From Priestia koreensis (GTDB taxonomy: Bacteria; Bacillota; Bacilli; Bacillales; Bacillaceae_H), in contig NZ_LILC01000011.1 in the NCBI RefSeq assembly GCF_001274935.1, positions 124,705 through 188,704 on the forward strand: DNA of 64,000 nt, in the 5' to 3' direction. Below the pieces are notes generated by a model. That model made no database searches. It was not told where the DNA came from and was given only the letters and a program-made list of their open reading frames with translations. Below, piece by piece: positions 53,421-62,814 of the stretch (positions are counted from its first letter, which is position 1; every line of letters begins with the position of its first letter). A program made the translations under genes and the position numbers.

Positions 53421-54337
53421 TTATGTGCCAAACGAATCGCTTTTTCCGTATTCGCAAAGTGATGCTTCGTTAGGTCTTTTAAAACATCCGTACCTTGTGA
53501 TTGAATGATTTTTGCTGCGGCAATATCGACGTGTTTTCCTGCTCCTTTTGGAAGTTCGACACCGGCTTTTTTTCCGAGCTTATCCATTTCGCGTAAAAAA
53601 GCATAGCGCGCAATAATGGATGCAGCTGCAACAGACAAATGAATGGATTCGCCCTTTGTACTAAAAAAGACGTTCTTTTTCACTACTTCTTTTTGCTGAG
53701 CTACGTGCTTGTAATATGTCGGTCCCTCAACAAATTGATCAATTAAAATCGCTTCAGGCTCTTCAGGGGCGATTTTATTTAATACGTTTTGAATGGCTTT
53801 GTTATGTAGAATTGCCTTCATTTTTCCTTGTGACATGCCGCTTCTTTGTAAATCATTATATTTCGGATTATGCAGGATGATCAGGCTATAAGGAACAACA
53901 TGAAGGAGCTGTCTAGCAATTTCAATAATCTTAGGATCTTTTAAATCTTTCGAATCTCTCACACCTAATTCTTTTAAAAGAGGAATTTGCTCTTTTGACA
54001 CGTAGGCTGCAACAACGGTAATGGGGCCAAAAAAGTCACCTGTTCCAACTTCATCTGATCCAATCACGGATTTAAGATGAAAATCGGCAGGAAGTGAAGA
54101 AGCGCTCGGACCTTTAGCAGGTGCTGAAGGCTCTGTCGTTCCCCATCTTTGTGCTTCTTGTTCGGCACCGTTTCCTTGAAATAAAACTTTCCCAGATTTG
54201 TAGGCCGTGATCGTACAGTTTGGAAGCTTAGCGGTAAAAACGCCTCCTGGTGGTGTTTTATCTGTGATGAAAGGGGCATAATGAGACTGTATTTTGCGTA
54301 ATTGTGGTGCTTGAACTTTTAAAACGGCATTGGCCAT
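53417..54337 (-). CDS. rnhC: Ribonuclease HIII
   Basis: The enzyme cleaves RNA in RNA/DNA hybrids. The 306-residue protein has an N-terminal TBP-like substrate-binding domain (about 1-85) and an RNase HII-type core with GSDEVGTGDFFGPITV (catalytic Asp, Glu), SKDLKDPK and the later Asp in the ILIDQF segment. The start ATG 54337 follows AAAGGAGAG on the minus strand. It is divergent from zapA across 246 bases. Confidence 0.95.
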   Translation of the reverse strand: MANAVLKVQAPQLRKIQSHYAPFITDKTPPGGVFTAKLPNCTITAYKSGKVLFQGNGAEQEAQRWGTTEPSAPAKGPSASSLPADFHLKSVIGSDEVGTGDFFGPITVVAAYVSKEQIPLLKELGVRDSKDLKDPKIIEIARQLLHVVPYSLIILHNPKYNDLQRSGMSQGKMKAILHNKAIQNVLNKIAPEEPEAILIDQFVEGPTYYKHVAQQKEVVKKNVFFSTKGESIHLSVAAASIIARYAFLREMDKLGKKAGVELPKGAGKHVDIAAAKIIQSQGTDVLKDLTKHHFANTEKAIRLAHK

Positions 54338-54583
54338 GAAAATCTCTCCTTTATTTAGTATCGATCTAGTAGAAAAGCAATCGAATTGGCTTGCTAATAT
54401 AAGTCATGTTTGGCTAGGATTTGTAGTCCTTCCACACAAAATTTGTGTGTGATGTGCCAATAAAGTTGCGCGTATATACTCATCTTGTGCTATTATCATA
54501 ACGGAAATAAGGATATCTTTCCATTCTATTGTAATTCGTGTTATGATAAGGATTAGGATTTTTGTGGAACGGAGGACTTTCTG

Positions 54584-54850
54584 GTGTTAGAACGAGATAA
54601 AAATAAAACGGAAGTCAATATTTATGGGCAACAATATCGGATTGTTGGCTCTGAAAGCACAAGCCACATAAGACTCGTTGCATCTATTGTTGATGATAAA
54701 ATGAGGGAGATTGCGTCAAAAAATCCGTCATTAGATATAAATAAATTAGCTGTATTAACGGCTGTTAATGTGATTCATGAACATATAAAGCTTAAAGAAG
54801 ATATAGAAAGACTCGAAAACGAAATTCGTAGGATGAAGGAAGGACAATAA
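54584..54850 (+). CDS. zapA: Cell division protein ZapA
   Basis: ZapA promotes FtsZ bundling at the division site. The 88-residue product has the N-terminal globular part ([34 protein letters not shown]) and a C-terminal coiled coil ([21 protein letters not shown]). The start is GTG 54584 after GGAGGACTTT. The next gene, yshB, begins on the base after its stop, so translation is coupled. Confidence 0.92.
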   Translation: MLERDKNKTEVNIYGQQYRIVGSESTSHIRLVASIVDDKMREIASKNPSLDINKLAVLTAVNVIHEHIKLKEDIERLENEIRRMKEGQ

Positions 54851-55396
54851 ATGCTAGACATCGTATTAATCATCTTATTGGTACTAGGTTTCTTAATCGG
54901 AATTAAGCGCGGACTCATTTTGCAGTTGGTTCATTTAATTAGCTTCGCTGTTTCGTTTGTCGTGGCTTACTTGCTAAGTGATGATTTAGCGCCTCGATTA
55001 AAGATTATTATTCCTCTACCAAATTGGCAAGATCAACAAGGTATTGCTTCGCTCATTCTTGGCACGGACCAAGTAGAGAGTGCATTTTACCGGATTATTG
55101 CCTTTGCTATTCTGTTTTTTGGCACACAAATTTTATTGCGGATTGTTGGGTTTACGTTAAACTCGATTGCGCAACTACCTATTTTAAAACAATTGAATAA
55201 GTGGGGCGGAGGTATATTAGGTTTTGTGGAGATTTACGTTGTGTTGTTTATTTTACTCTATATCGGCGCGGTGTTACCGGTATTAAATATTCAACAGCCG
55301 ATTCAGCAGTCAGGTATCGCAACAGCAATGATTCAGCATACGCCTTTTTTATCTGCAACAATTCATGATTTATTAGCTCAATATGGCCAGCTATAA
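54851..55396 (+). CDS. yshB: CvpA-family membrane protein YshB
   Basis: This 181-residue protein has four membrane segments and the CvpA pattern (DIVLIILLVLGFLIGIKRGLILQLVHLI...). The family is named for colicin V production in E. coli; in B. subtilis the gene is yshB. It follows zapA without a gap and ends before a hairpin with T-run at 55406-55457. Its role in bacilli is unclear. Confidence 0.9.
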   Translation: MLDIVLIILLVLGFLIGIKRGLILQLVHLISFAVSFVVAYLLSDDLAPRLKIIIPLPNWQDQQGIASLILGTDQVESAFYRIIAFAILFFGTQILLRIVGFTLNSIAQLPILKQLNKWGGGILGFVEIYVVLFILLYIGAVLPVLNIQQPIQQSGIATAMIQHTPFLSATIHDLLAQYGQL

Positions 55397-55405
55397 AGAT
55401 GGAGA

Positions 55406-55457
55406 AAGGGGGTAACTCAAATGGTTGAACGCTATCGTTTGGGTTACGCCCTCTTTT
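55406..55457 (+). terminator. Hairpin terminator after yshB
   Basis: AGGGGGTAACTCAAA pairs with TTTGGGTTACGCCCT (two mismatches) over a loop, followed by CTTTTC. The T-run is short, so the terminator may be weak. Confidence 0.65.
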
Positions 55458-55575
55458 CGTTCACCATTTTTTAGTCATTTTGATTACGCGCACTAGTGAA
55501 AGAAATGTACATATAGCCTAAAAATTTGTATCATTTTTAGTATAGAAAATGGACGATAGAAAGGGTGGTTTTAGT

Positions 55576-57294
55576 ATGAATAAAAAAGAAGTAATTAAGT
55601 TATTAGAAACGATTGCGATTTATATGGAGTTAAAAGGGGACAACCCTTTCAAAATATCAGCTTTTCGAAAAGCAGCAGCTGCACTTGAAAACGACGAACG
55701 AAGTCTCTCAGATATTGAAGATGTGACGGCTCTTTCTGGTGTAGGGAAAGGGACAGCAGCGGTAATCAACGAATTTTTAGAGACGGGTAAATCGACGGTT
55801 TTAGAAGAGCTTCAAGAAGAAGTTCCAGCAGGTTTAATTCCATTGCTGAAGCTACCAGGACTTGGTGGGAAAAAGATCGCCAAGCTTTATCAGCAGCTTC
55901 AGGTAGAAGATATTGATTCGTTGAAGGAAGCTTGTGAGCAACATAAAGTACAAGAGCTTAGTGGGTTTGGAAAGAAGACGGAAGAAAAAATCCTAGAGGC
56001 GATCGAAGAATTTGGAAAGCGACCTGATCGTCTCCCATTAACCCTTATGCTCCCAATTGCAAAAGAAATTGAGCAGCATCTCCTATCAATGCGCGACGTG
56101 GATCGTTATTCACAGGCAGGAAGCGTACGAAGAATGCGTGAAACGATTAAGGACTTAGACTTTATTATTGCGACTAAGAATCCAGAAAGTGTGCGCGAGC
56201 AGTTAACCTCACTTCCCCTTGTGAAGAGCATCATTTCGAATGGGGATACGAAGGTTTCCGTTGTTTTAGAGTATGAATATGATATTTCCGTTGATTTTCG
56301 ACTTGTAAAAGATGAAGAGTTTGCTACAACCCTACATCATTTCACAGGATCTAAAGATCATAACGTTCGCATGCGTCAATTAGCGAAAGAGCGTGGCGAA
56401 AAAATCAGTGAGTATGGAGTCGAGGTTGCTGAAACAGGTGAGGTACTAACGTTCCAATCGGAAGAAGATTTTTATGCTCACTTTGGTCTAGCGTTTATTC
56501 CACCTGAAATTCGCGAGGACGGATCTGAGGTAGAGGCATTTATGAAGCCACAGCGTTTTATTACGCTTGAAGATATAAAGGGAGACCTCCATATGCACTC
56601 AACGTGGAGTGACGGTGGATATTCGATTGAGGAGATGGCTGAGGCTTGTCGTAGTAAAGGATATCGCTACATGGCCATTACCGATCATTCTCAGTATTTA
56701 AAAGTAGCAAATGGACTTACACCTGAAAGGCTCCGCTCACAGAGGGAAGAAATCAATCGATTGAATGAAAAATACGATGATTTTACAATTCTAGCTGGTG
56801 TAGAAATGGATATTTTACCAGATGGAACGTTGGACTATGATGATGAAATGTTGCAGGAAATGGATTTAGTCATTGCGTCCATTCATTCGAGTTTTTCACA
56901 GCCTAGAGAAACCATTATGGAGCGTCTAAAAACAGCACTTGAAAGTGCACATGTTGATTTTATCGCACATCCAACAGGTCGCTTAATTGGACGACGCGAT
57001 GGGTATGATGTGGATGTTAATTTGTTAATTGATTTAGCGAAGGAAACAAACACGGCGCTAGAATTAAATGCGAATCCCAATCGGTTAGATTTAGCAGCTG
57101 AGCACTTGCGAAAAGCGCAGGAAAAAGGTGTGAAGCTTGTGATTAATACGGATGCCCATAACCTAGAGATGCTAGAAGATATGAAAGTCGGTGTATCGAG
57201 CGCAATAAAAGGTTGGGTACGACCAGAGAACGTTATTAATACGTACAGCCTAGAAGAATTGCTGGCGTTTTTACAGCGAAATGATCGCGAATAG
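55576..57294 (+). CDS. polX: DNA polymerase/3'-5' exonuclease PolX
   Basis: This family X polymerase fills short gaps in base-excision repair and also has a 3'-5' exonuclease. The 572-residue protein has the N-terminal helix-hairpin-helix segments (DVTALSGVGKGTA and LPGLGGKKIAKLY), the polymerase catalytic part (AGSVRRMRETIKDLDFI, with the DxD near residue 195), and a C-terminal PHP domain (DLHMHSTWSDG, ITDHSQYLKVANG, GVEMDILPDG, NTDAHN). The start is ATG 55576 after AAGGGTGG. mutS2 follows 21 bases downstream, as in B. subtilis. Confidence 0.95.
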   Translation: MNKKEVIKLLETIAIYMELKGDNPFKISAFRKAAAALENDERSLSDIEDVTALSGVGKGTAAVINEFLETGKSTVLEELQEEVPAGLIPLLKLPGLGGKKIAKLYQQLQVEDIDSLKEACEQHKVQELSGFGKKTEEKILEAIEEFGKRPDRLPLTLMLPIAKEIEQHLLSMRDVDRYSQAGSVRRMRETIKDLDFIIATKNPESVREQLTSLPLVKSIISNGDTKVSVVLEYEYDISVDFRLVKDEEFATTLHHFTGSKDHNVRMRQLAKERGEKISEYGVEVAETGEVLTFQSEEDFYAHFGLAFIPPEIREDGSEVEAFMKPQRFITLEDIKGDLHMHSTWSDGGYSIEEMAEACRSKGYRYMAITDHSQYLKVANGLTPERLRSQREEINRLNEKYDDFTILAGVEMDILPDGTLDYDDEMLQEMDLVIASIHSSFSQPRETIMERLKTALESAHVDFIAHPTGRLIGRRDGYDVDVNLLIDLAKETNTALELNANPNRLDLAAEHLRKAQEKGVKLVINTDAHNLEMLEDMKVGVSSAIKGWVRPENVINTYSLEELLAFLQRNDRE

Positions 57295-57315
57295 AGCTTA
57301 CAGGAGGACAGTATT

Positions 57316-59676
57316 GTGCAACCACGTATTTTTAGAGTGCTTGAATTTGATAAAGTGAAAGAGCAGCTTGCAAACCATGTAGCTTCTTCATTAGGACGAG
57401 AAAAAGTGGCGAATTTAATTCCATCCACAAACTTTGAAGAAGTCGTAACGTTTCAAGAAGCAACAGACGAAGGAGTTACCGTTCTACGCTTGCGCGGAAA
57501 TGTTCCATTAGGTGGACTTGTAGATGTACGACCTAGCGTAAAGCGCGCGGAGATTGGTGGTACGTTAAGTCCGAATGAACTACTTGATATTTCAAGTACG
57601 ATTTACGCTTCTAGACAAATGAAGAAGTTCATCGAGGAATTTGTCTCTGCAGAAGAAATGGAGCTTCCCATTTTAGAGACTTTAATTGAGCAGTTAACAC
57701 CACTTCCACACCTAGAACAAACGATTAAGCATAGCATCGATGATAATGGAACGGTATTAGACGGAGCGAGCGATAAGCTTCGTGGCATTCGCCAGCGATT
57801 GCGCACAACAGAATCACGTATTCGCGAAAAGCTTGATAGCTTGACCCGCTCGTCATCTGCACAGAAAATGCTGTCAGATGCGATCGTGACGATTCGTAAT
57901 GATCGCTTTGTTATTCCCGTTAAGCAGGAGTACAGAGGGAACTACGGCGGGATCGTTCATGACCAATCATCTTCTGGAGCGACGCTATTTATTGAGCCTC
58001 AGTCTGTTGTGACGTTGAACAATGAACTTCAAGAAGCGCGCGTTCAAGAGAAACAGGAAATCGAGCGTATTTTAATTGAACTAACAAGAGAAGTAGCAGA
58101 AGCAGCGGGTGAGTTACGTTTAAATGTGAACGTAATGGCTGAGCTTGATTTTATGTTTGCCAAAGCAGCTTACAGTCATAAAATTAAAGCATCGAAACCA
58201 AAAATGAATGATGAGGGCTACATTAAAATTGCCAAAGCAAAGCATCCGCTTATCGCAGCAGATAACGTTGTAGCAAACGATATTGAACTTGGAAAAGACT
58301 ACACAACAATTGTGATCACCGGACCAAATACGGGGGGGAAAACCGTCACGCTAAAAACGATTGGGTTATTCACGTTAATGGCACAGTCAGGTTTACAAAT
58401 CCCTGCTTTAGACGGCTCAGAGATGACTGTATTCCAAAACATTTTTGCTGACATTGGTGATGAGCAGTCAATTGAGCAAAGCTTAAGTACGTTCTCTTCT
58501 CATATGGTAAACATCGTTGATATCTTGAAAAATGTTGATGATAAAAGCTTGGCACTATTCGATGAGCTTGGTGCTGGGACTGATCCTCAAGAAGGAGCAG
58601 CTCTTGCCATCTCAATTTTAGATGAAGTGTATCAACGAGGAGCCCGCGTCGTAGCTACCACGCATTATCCAGAGCTAAAAGCTTACGGATACAATCGAAA
58701 AGGTGTAGTGAACGCGAGCGTTGAATTTAATATTGAAACGTTAAGTCCGACATATAAATTATTAATAGGAGTTCCGGGACGAAGCAACGCCTTTGAAATT
58801 TCGAAGCGTCTTGGACTACAGTCTGAAGTCATTGATCGCGCAAAAGGTTATATTGGGGCTGAAACAAACAAAGTCGAAAATATGATTGCGTCGTTAGAAG
58901 ATAGCACGCGTCAAGCAGAGCAAGAGCGCGAAGATGCAAAAGATTATCGTGAGGAAGCTGAAAAGCTTCATCGAGAGTTGCAACAGCAAATTATTCAGTT
59001 TAATGAACAGCGTGACCGTCTGTATGAAAAAGCCGAACAAAAAGCAGCTCAAACGGTGGAAAAAGCACGCGAAGAAGCTGAAGAGATTATTAAGCAGCTT
59101 CGTCAAATGAGCAGAGATCAGCAAGCATCCATTAAAGAACACGAGCTTATTGATGCGCGAAAACGTCTAGATGATGCTGTGCCAACACTGAAGAAGTCTG
59201 CGAAGAAAAAAGCACCTGTGAAAAAACAGAATACGTTGAATCCAGGGGATGAAGTACGAGTAGTAAGCTTTGGACAAAAAGGGACGCTTATTGAAAAAGT
59301 GAGTAATTCAGAATGGCAAGTTCAAATGGGTATCATGAAAATGAAAGTAAAAGAGAGCAACCTTGAATACGTGAGCTCACCAGCACCCGTTGAAACAAAG
59401 CCACTAGCGACTGTAAAAGGAAAAGATTATCACGTTAGTCTTGAATTGGATTTACGCGGTGAGCGATTTGAAAATGCTCTGATGCGCGTCGAAAAATATA
59501 TCGATGATGCGCTTCTAGCAGGTTACCCGCGCGTATCCATTATTCATGGTAAAGGAACGGGAGCACTGCGACAGGGTGTACAAGAATACCTCAAAAATCA
59601 TCGTTCAGTGAAGAAAGCGCGATTTGGAGAAGCCTCTGAGGGAGGTTCAGGAGTAACCGTCGTAGAATTTAAGTAG
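57316..59676 (+). CDS. mutS2: MutS2 ATPase with Smr nuclease domain
   Basis: This 786-residue protein has the MutS core without the mismatch-recognition domain: Walker A GPNTGGKT (residues 336-343), Walker [16 protein letters not shown], a long coiled coil (about 515-610), and a C-terminal Smr domain ([32 protein letters not shown]). In bacteria it acts against recombination intermediates and, as shown in B. subtilis, on collided ribosomes (family knowledge). The start is GTG 57316 after AGGAGGAC. The stop overlaps the in-frame extension of yshE. Confidence 0.95.
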   Translation: MQPRIFRVLEFDKVKEQLANHVASSLGREKVANLIPSTNFEEVVTFQEATDEGVTVLRLRGNVPLGGLVDVRPSVKRAEIGGTLSPNELLDISSTIYASRQMKKFIEEFVSAEEMELPILETLIEQLTPLPHLEQTIKHSIDDNGTVLDGASDKLRGIRQRLRTTESRIREKLDSLTRSSSAQKMLSDAIVTIRNDRFVIPVKQEYRGNYGGIVHDQSSSGATLFIEPQSVVTLNNELQEARVQEKQEIERILIELTREVAEAAGELRLNVNVMAELDFMFAKAAYSHKIKASKPKMNDEGYIKIAKAKHPLIAADNVVANDIELGKDYTTIVITGPNTGGKTVTLKTIGLFTLMAQSGLQIPALDGSEMTVFQNIFADIGDEQSIEQSLSTFSSHMVNIVDILKNVDDKSLALFDELGAGTDPQEGAALAISILDEVYQRGARVVATTHYPELKAYGYNRKGVVNASVEFNIETLSPTYKLLIGVPGRSNAFEISKRLGLQSEVIDRAKGYIGAETNKVENMIASLEDSTRQAEQEREDAKDYREEAEKLHRELQQQIIQFNEQRDRLYEKAEQKAAQTVEKAREEAEEIIKQLRQMSRDQQASIKEHELIDARKRLDDAVPTLKKSAKKKAPVKKQNTLNPGDEVRVVSFGQKGTLIEKVSNSEWQVQMGIMKMKVKESNLEYVSSPAPVETKPLATVKGKDYHVSLELDLRGERFENALMRVEKYIDDALLAGYPRVSIIHGKGTGALRQGVQEYLKNHRSVKKARFGEASEGGSGVTVVEFK

Positions 59677-59693
59677 TGGGAGTGGGGGCTTCA

Positions 59694-60101
59694 ATGAAAA
59701 ACTTTTGGGAAAATACGTACGTGCAATCTGCGGGCAATTACAGCGTCGTCGTTCTAAGTATGATTGTCTTCCTTGCTATTTTTGAGCTGGTGACAAAATA
59801 TCGCAACTGGGATGAGATACAAAAAGGGAATGTAGCAGTAGCAATGGCTACCGGAGGGAAAATCTTCGGCTTAGCGAATATTTTCCGCTATTCTATTTCC
59901 CATCATACGAGTTTGTTATCGATGCTTGCTTGGGGGTTATATGGATTTGTCCTCCTCTTACTTAGCTATTTTATCTTTGAATTTCTTACACCTAAATTTC
60001 GAATCGATGATGAAATTGCCAACGATAATCGCGCCGTTGGATTAATTTCAATGGTGATCTCAATTGGAATGTCATTTGTTATTGGCGAGGGAATCGGATA
60101 A
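59694..60101 (+). CDS. yshE: DUF350 membrane protein (YshE)
   Basis: The 135-residue protein has four membrane segments and the DUF350 pattern (AVAMATGGKIFGLANIFRYSI...; ANDNRAVGLISMVISIGMSFVIG). The function is unknown. I use ATG 59694 (after GGGAGTGGGGG); the frame extends to overlap the end of mutS2. The position after mutS2 is as in B. subtilis. A 26-codon membrane peptide follows 12 bases downstream. Confidence 0.87.
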   Translation: MKNFWENTYVQSAGNYSVVVLSMIVFLAIFELVTKYRNWDEIQKGNVAVAMATGGKIFGLANIFRYSISHHTSLLSMLAWGLYGFVLLLLSYFIFEFLTPKFRIDDEIANDNRAVGLISMVISIGMSFVIGEGIG

Positions 60102-60113
60102 GGAGACAAGTAA

Positions 60114-60194
60114 ATGGAGAAATTAGCAAAGGTTTTACTCGTTTTATGCGGTCTTTTTGTAACAATAGGGGTTATTTATTTAGCATTTTTTTAA
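60114..60194 (+). CDS. Single-span membrane peptide (26 aa)
   Basis: This short frame is not in standard gene calls of this size. It begins with ATG nine bases after AAGGAGAC and encodes one hydrophobic helix (KVLLVLCGLFVTIGVIYLAFF), preceded by MEKLA. It starts 12 bases after yshE and its stop is the first stem base of a terminator (60193-60224), so it looks like the last gene of mutS2-yshE-peptide. No family recognised. Confidence 0.65.
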   Translation: MEKLAKVLLVLCGLFVTIGVIYLAFF

Positions 60195-60224
60195 CGGACA
60201 GGAATTTCCTGTTCGTTTTTATTT
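60193..60224 (+). terminator. Intrinsic terminator after the 26-aa gene
   Basis: ACGGACAGGAA pairs with TTCCTGTTCGT (one G-U), then TTTTATTTT. Confidence 0.85.
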
Positions 60225-60291
60225 TGTTCGGAATGAGTACATGTTTGAGGACGGTATCTAGGCCTTTATCAACAAAGAGAATTTATATAGA

Positions 60292-60321
60292 TTGCAGGAC
60301 ATCCTTTCATTGTACTATAAT
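60292..60321 (+). promoter_or_regulatory. Candidate promoter of lcfA
   Basis: TTGCAG (60292-60297) and TATAAT (60316-60321) are 18 bases apart, 46 bases before lcfA. No full FadR box lies in this region. Confidence 0.6.
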
Positions 60322-60366
60322 AAATATGTGGAATTTTCCAAAATTTCGTTATAAGGGGATGAGCAG

Positions 60367-62067
60367 ATGGAAGAAAGAGCGGTGAAGCCTTGGCTTGATC
60401 GATATCCACCGGAAATTCCAGCCGCAATTACGTACAGCGGAACGAATCTCGTGGATAGCTTTTTAAACGCTGCAAAACTATATCGAGATAAAAAGGCCGT
60501 TCACTTTCTTGGAAAGAGTATAACCTTTCAAGACGTTTCAGAGCAGGCTTTCAAACTCGCAAGCTATTTGCAGGAGATAGGGTTAAAAAGAGGAGATCGG
60601 GTAGCCATCATGCTTCCTAACTGTCCACAGGCCGTCATTTCATTTTACGGAGTCATGTTAGCTGGAGGGGTAGCAGTTCAAACAAATCCATTGTACATGG
60701 AGAGAGAACTGGAATATCAGATGAATGACTCAGGCGCTACGTTTATCATTTCGATTGACATGTTATATCCACGCATCTCAAAAGTGAAAGCGTTAACAAA
60801 AATTGAGCATGTGATCATGACGAGAATTCAAGATTACTTGCCGCTTGTAAAAAAAGTATTGTATCCGTACGTACAAAAAAAGCAAAGCAGTGTTCAAGTT
60901 TCTCTAGAGCATAGTGGTACGACACACTTATTCTCGGAAATTATGAAAAGAACAAATGAAACGTTTACGAAGTATGAGATTGATGCAGAAAACGACTTAG
61001 CAATTATTCAATACACGGGAGGAACAACGGGCTTTCCAAAAGGGGTCATGCTAACACATAAGAATCTCGTCTCTAATGCTACGATGTGCTCACACTGGCT
61101 CTATCGTTGCAAAAATGGGGAAGAGAAGGTATTAGGAATTTTGCCGTTTTTTCATGTGTATGGGCTAACCACCGTATTAATTTTAGCTATTCTCCAAGGA
61201 TATGAAATGATCTTAATGCCGCGCTTTGATGCAAAATCGGTTTTAAAAACGATTCATAAGCAGCGTCCTACGTTATTTCCTGGTGCACCAACAATCTACA
61301 TTGCACTGTTAAATCATCTCGATTTGCAAAAATATGATTTATCATCCATTGATGCTTGTATAAGTGGTTCAGCACCGTTACCTGTAGAGGTTCAGGAACA
61401 GTTCGAAAAAGTGACGGGTGGGAAACTAGTAGAAGGATATGGATTAACGGAATCATCGCCTGTGACACATGCGAATTTTGTGTGGGAAGAGCGAGTAAGC
61501 GGTAGTATTGGCTTGCCATGGCCTGACACGGATGCTAAAATTTTTTCTATGGAAACTGGGGAAGAAGCGGGCGTAAAAGAAATTGGCGAACTGGCTGTAA
61601 AAGGTCCTCAGATCATGAAAGGCTATTGGAATCAGCCTGCAGAAACGGAAGCGGTCCTCCGTGATGGGTGGTTGTTAACCGGCGATGTAGGGTATATGGA
61701 TGAACGAGGCTATTTTTATATCGTTGATCGCAAGAAAGATATGATTATTGCTGGAGGATACAATATTTATCCACGTGAAGTAGAAGAAATATTGTATGAA
61801 CATCCGAAAATTAAAGAAGCTGTTGTCGCAGGGGTACCAGACCCATACCGCGGAGAAACAGTGAAAGCTTATGTAGTACTAAAAGACGGTGAAGTATGTA
61901 CAGAAGATGAGCTAAACAAATACTCTCGTCAATATTTAGCCGCGTATAAAGTGCCAAGAATATACGAATTCAGAGAAGAGCTTCCAAAAACAGCAGTAGG
62001 AAAAATTTTGAGACGTTCGTTAGTCGATGAAGAACGACAAAAGCAGCAAGAGAGAAAAATTAACTAA
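60367..62067 (+). CDS. lcfA: Long-chain acyl-CoA synthetase
   Basis: The enzyme activates fatty acids with ATP and CoA. The 566-residue protein is an AMP-forming adenylate enzyme: IIQYTGGTTGFPKGVMLTHKNL near residue 215 (P-loop), GYGLTESSPVTHANF near 358, GWLLTGDVGYMDERGYFYIVDRKKDMIIAGGYNIYPREVEE around 435-475, and Lys in the TAVGKILRR end. The start is ATG 60367 after AAGGGGATGAG. It leads the beta-oxidation cluster, followed by fadR and fadB as in B. subtilis. Confidence 0.95.
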   Translation: MEERAVKPWLDRYPPEIPAAITYSGTNLVDSFLNAAKLYRDKKAVHFLGKSITFQDVSEQAFKLASYLQEIGLKRGDRVAIMLPNCPQAVISFYGVMLAGGVAVQTNPLYMERELEYQMNDSGATFIISIDMLYPRISKVKALTKIEHVIMTRIQDYLPLVKKVLYPYVQKKQSSVQVSLEHSGTTHLFSEIMKRTNETFTKYEIDAENDLAIIQYTGGTTGFPKGVMLTHKNLVSNATMCSHWLYRCKNGEEKVLGILPFFHVYGLTTVLILAILQGYEMILMPRFDAKSVLKTIHKQRPTLFPGAPTIYIALLNHLDLQKYDLSSIDACISGSAPLPVEVQEQFEKVTGGKLVEGYGLTESSPVTHANFVWEERVSGSIGLPWPDTDAKIFSMETGEEAGVKEIGELAVKGPQIMKGYWNQPAETEAVLRDGWLLTGDVGYMDERGYFYIVDRKKDMIIAGGYNIYPREVEEILYEHPKIKEAVVAGVPDPYRGETVKAYVVLKDGEVCTEDELNKYSRQYLAAYKVPRIYEFREELPKTAVGKILRRSLVDEERQKQQERKIN

Positions 62068-62113
62068 CGGTTTCAATGCTAGCTCTTTTTTGTCAAAGTA
62101 TGCGTTTTATATG

Positions 62114-62167
62114 TTGACAGAAAAGGCTTTATTCTTTATTATGAAAATATGAATGAATGATCATTCA
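62114..62167 (+). promoter_or_regulatory. fadR promoter with FadR operator
   Basis: TTGACA (62114-62119) and TATTAT (62137-62142) are 17 bases apart. At 62150-62167 the palindrome TGAATGAATGATCATTCA fits the B. subtilis FadR box TGAATGAMTANTCATTCA at all but one fixed position and sits at the expected transcription start. FadR would thus repress fadR-fadB-etf and release it in the presence of long-chain acyl-CoA. Confidence 0.85.
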
Positions 62168-62187
62168 TATTTGAAGGAGAGTTTGCA

Positions 62188-62775
62188 TTGAAAAGAAATA
62201 AACCGAAGTTTAAGCAAATTATTGATGCAGCTGTAATCATCATTGCAGAGAACGGCTATCATAATGCGCAGGTTTCCAAGATTGCGAAGCAAGCGGGGGT
62301 CGCAGACGGAACCATTTATCTTTATTTTAAGAACAAGGAAGATATTCTGATCTCATTATTTCAAGAAAAAATGGGACAGTTTATTGAAAAGATTGAGGAA
62401 GACATCACAGAAAAGGAAAAAGCTGTAGACAAGTTATATATGGTGATTGAAAAGCATTTTAAGCTATTATCAGATGATCACCACTTAGCAGCTGTCACTC
62501 AGTTAGAGCTTCGTCAATCTAATAAAGAACTACGCTTAAAAATTAATGATGTGTTAAAAGGTTATTTAAGAGTTCTTGATTCAATCTTAGAGACAGGCAT
62601 TGCTGGCGGAGAGTTTCGAGATAATTTTGATCGTCGCCTAGCGAGACAAATGATCTTCGGCACGATCGACGAAACTGTCACCACATGGGTCATGAATGAG
62701 CACAAGTATGATCTAATGGCGCTAGTGCCAGGGGTACACGATTTATTAATTAAAGGCTTCGGCGTTTCATCATAG
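62188..62775 (+). CDS. fadR: TetR-family fatty acid degradation regulator FadR
   Basis: This 195-residue TetR-type repressor (the Gram-positive FadR, formerly YsiA) has the N-terminal HTH (IIDAAVIIIAENGYHNAQVSKIAKQAGVADGTIYLYFKNKEDILISLF) and a C-terminal helical domain that binds long-chain acyl-CoA. The start is TTG 62188 after GAAGGAGAG. A near-perfect FadR box lies at its own promoter, so it is self-regulated; fadB and etfB follow in the same direction. Confidence 0.95.
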   Translation: MKRNKPKFKQIIDAAVIIIAENGYHNAQVSKIAKQAGVADGTIYLYFKNKEDILISLFQEKMGQFIEKIEEDITEKEKAVDKLYMVIEKHFKLLSDDHHLAAVTQLELRQSNKELRLKINDVLKGYLRVLDSILETGIAGGEFRDNFDRRLARQMIFGTIDETVTTWVMNEHKYDLMALVPGVHDLLIKGFGVSS

Positions 62776-62814
62776 ACGCCGTGCCTTACAATAGCAAGAA
62801 AAGAGGTGCATAAA

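Noticed and set aside
56883..57428. 181-codon minus-strand frame across polX and mutS2
   Set aside because: Lies wholly opposite two recognised proteins and crosses their junction; no RBS; composition of an antisense shadow.
60236..60255. Half FadR box upstream of lcfA
   Set aside because: GGAATGAGTAC matches only the left half of the FadR box; the right half does not fit.
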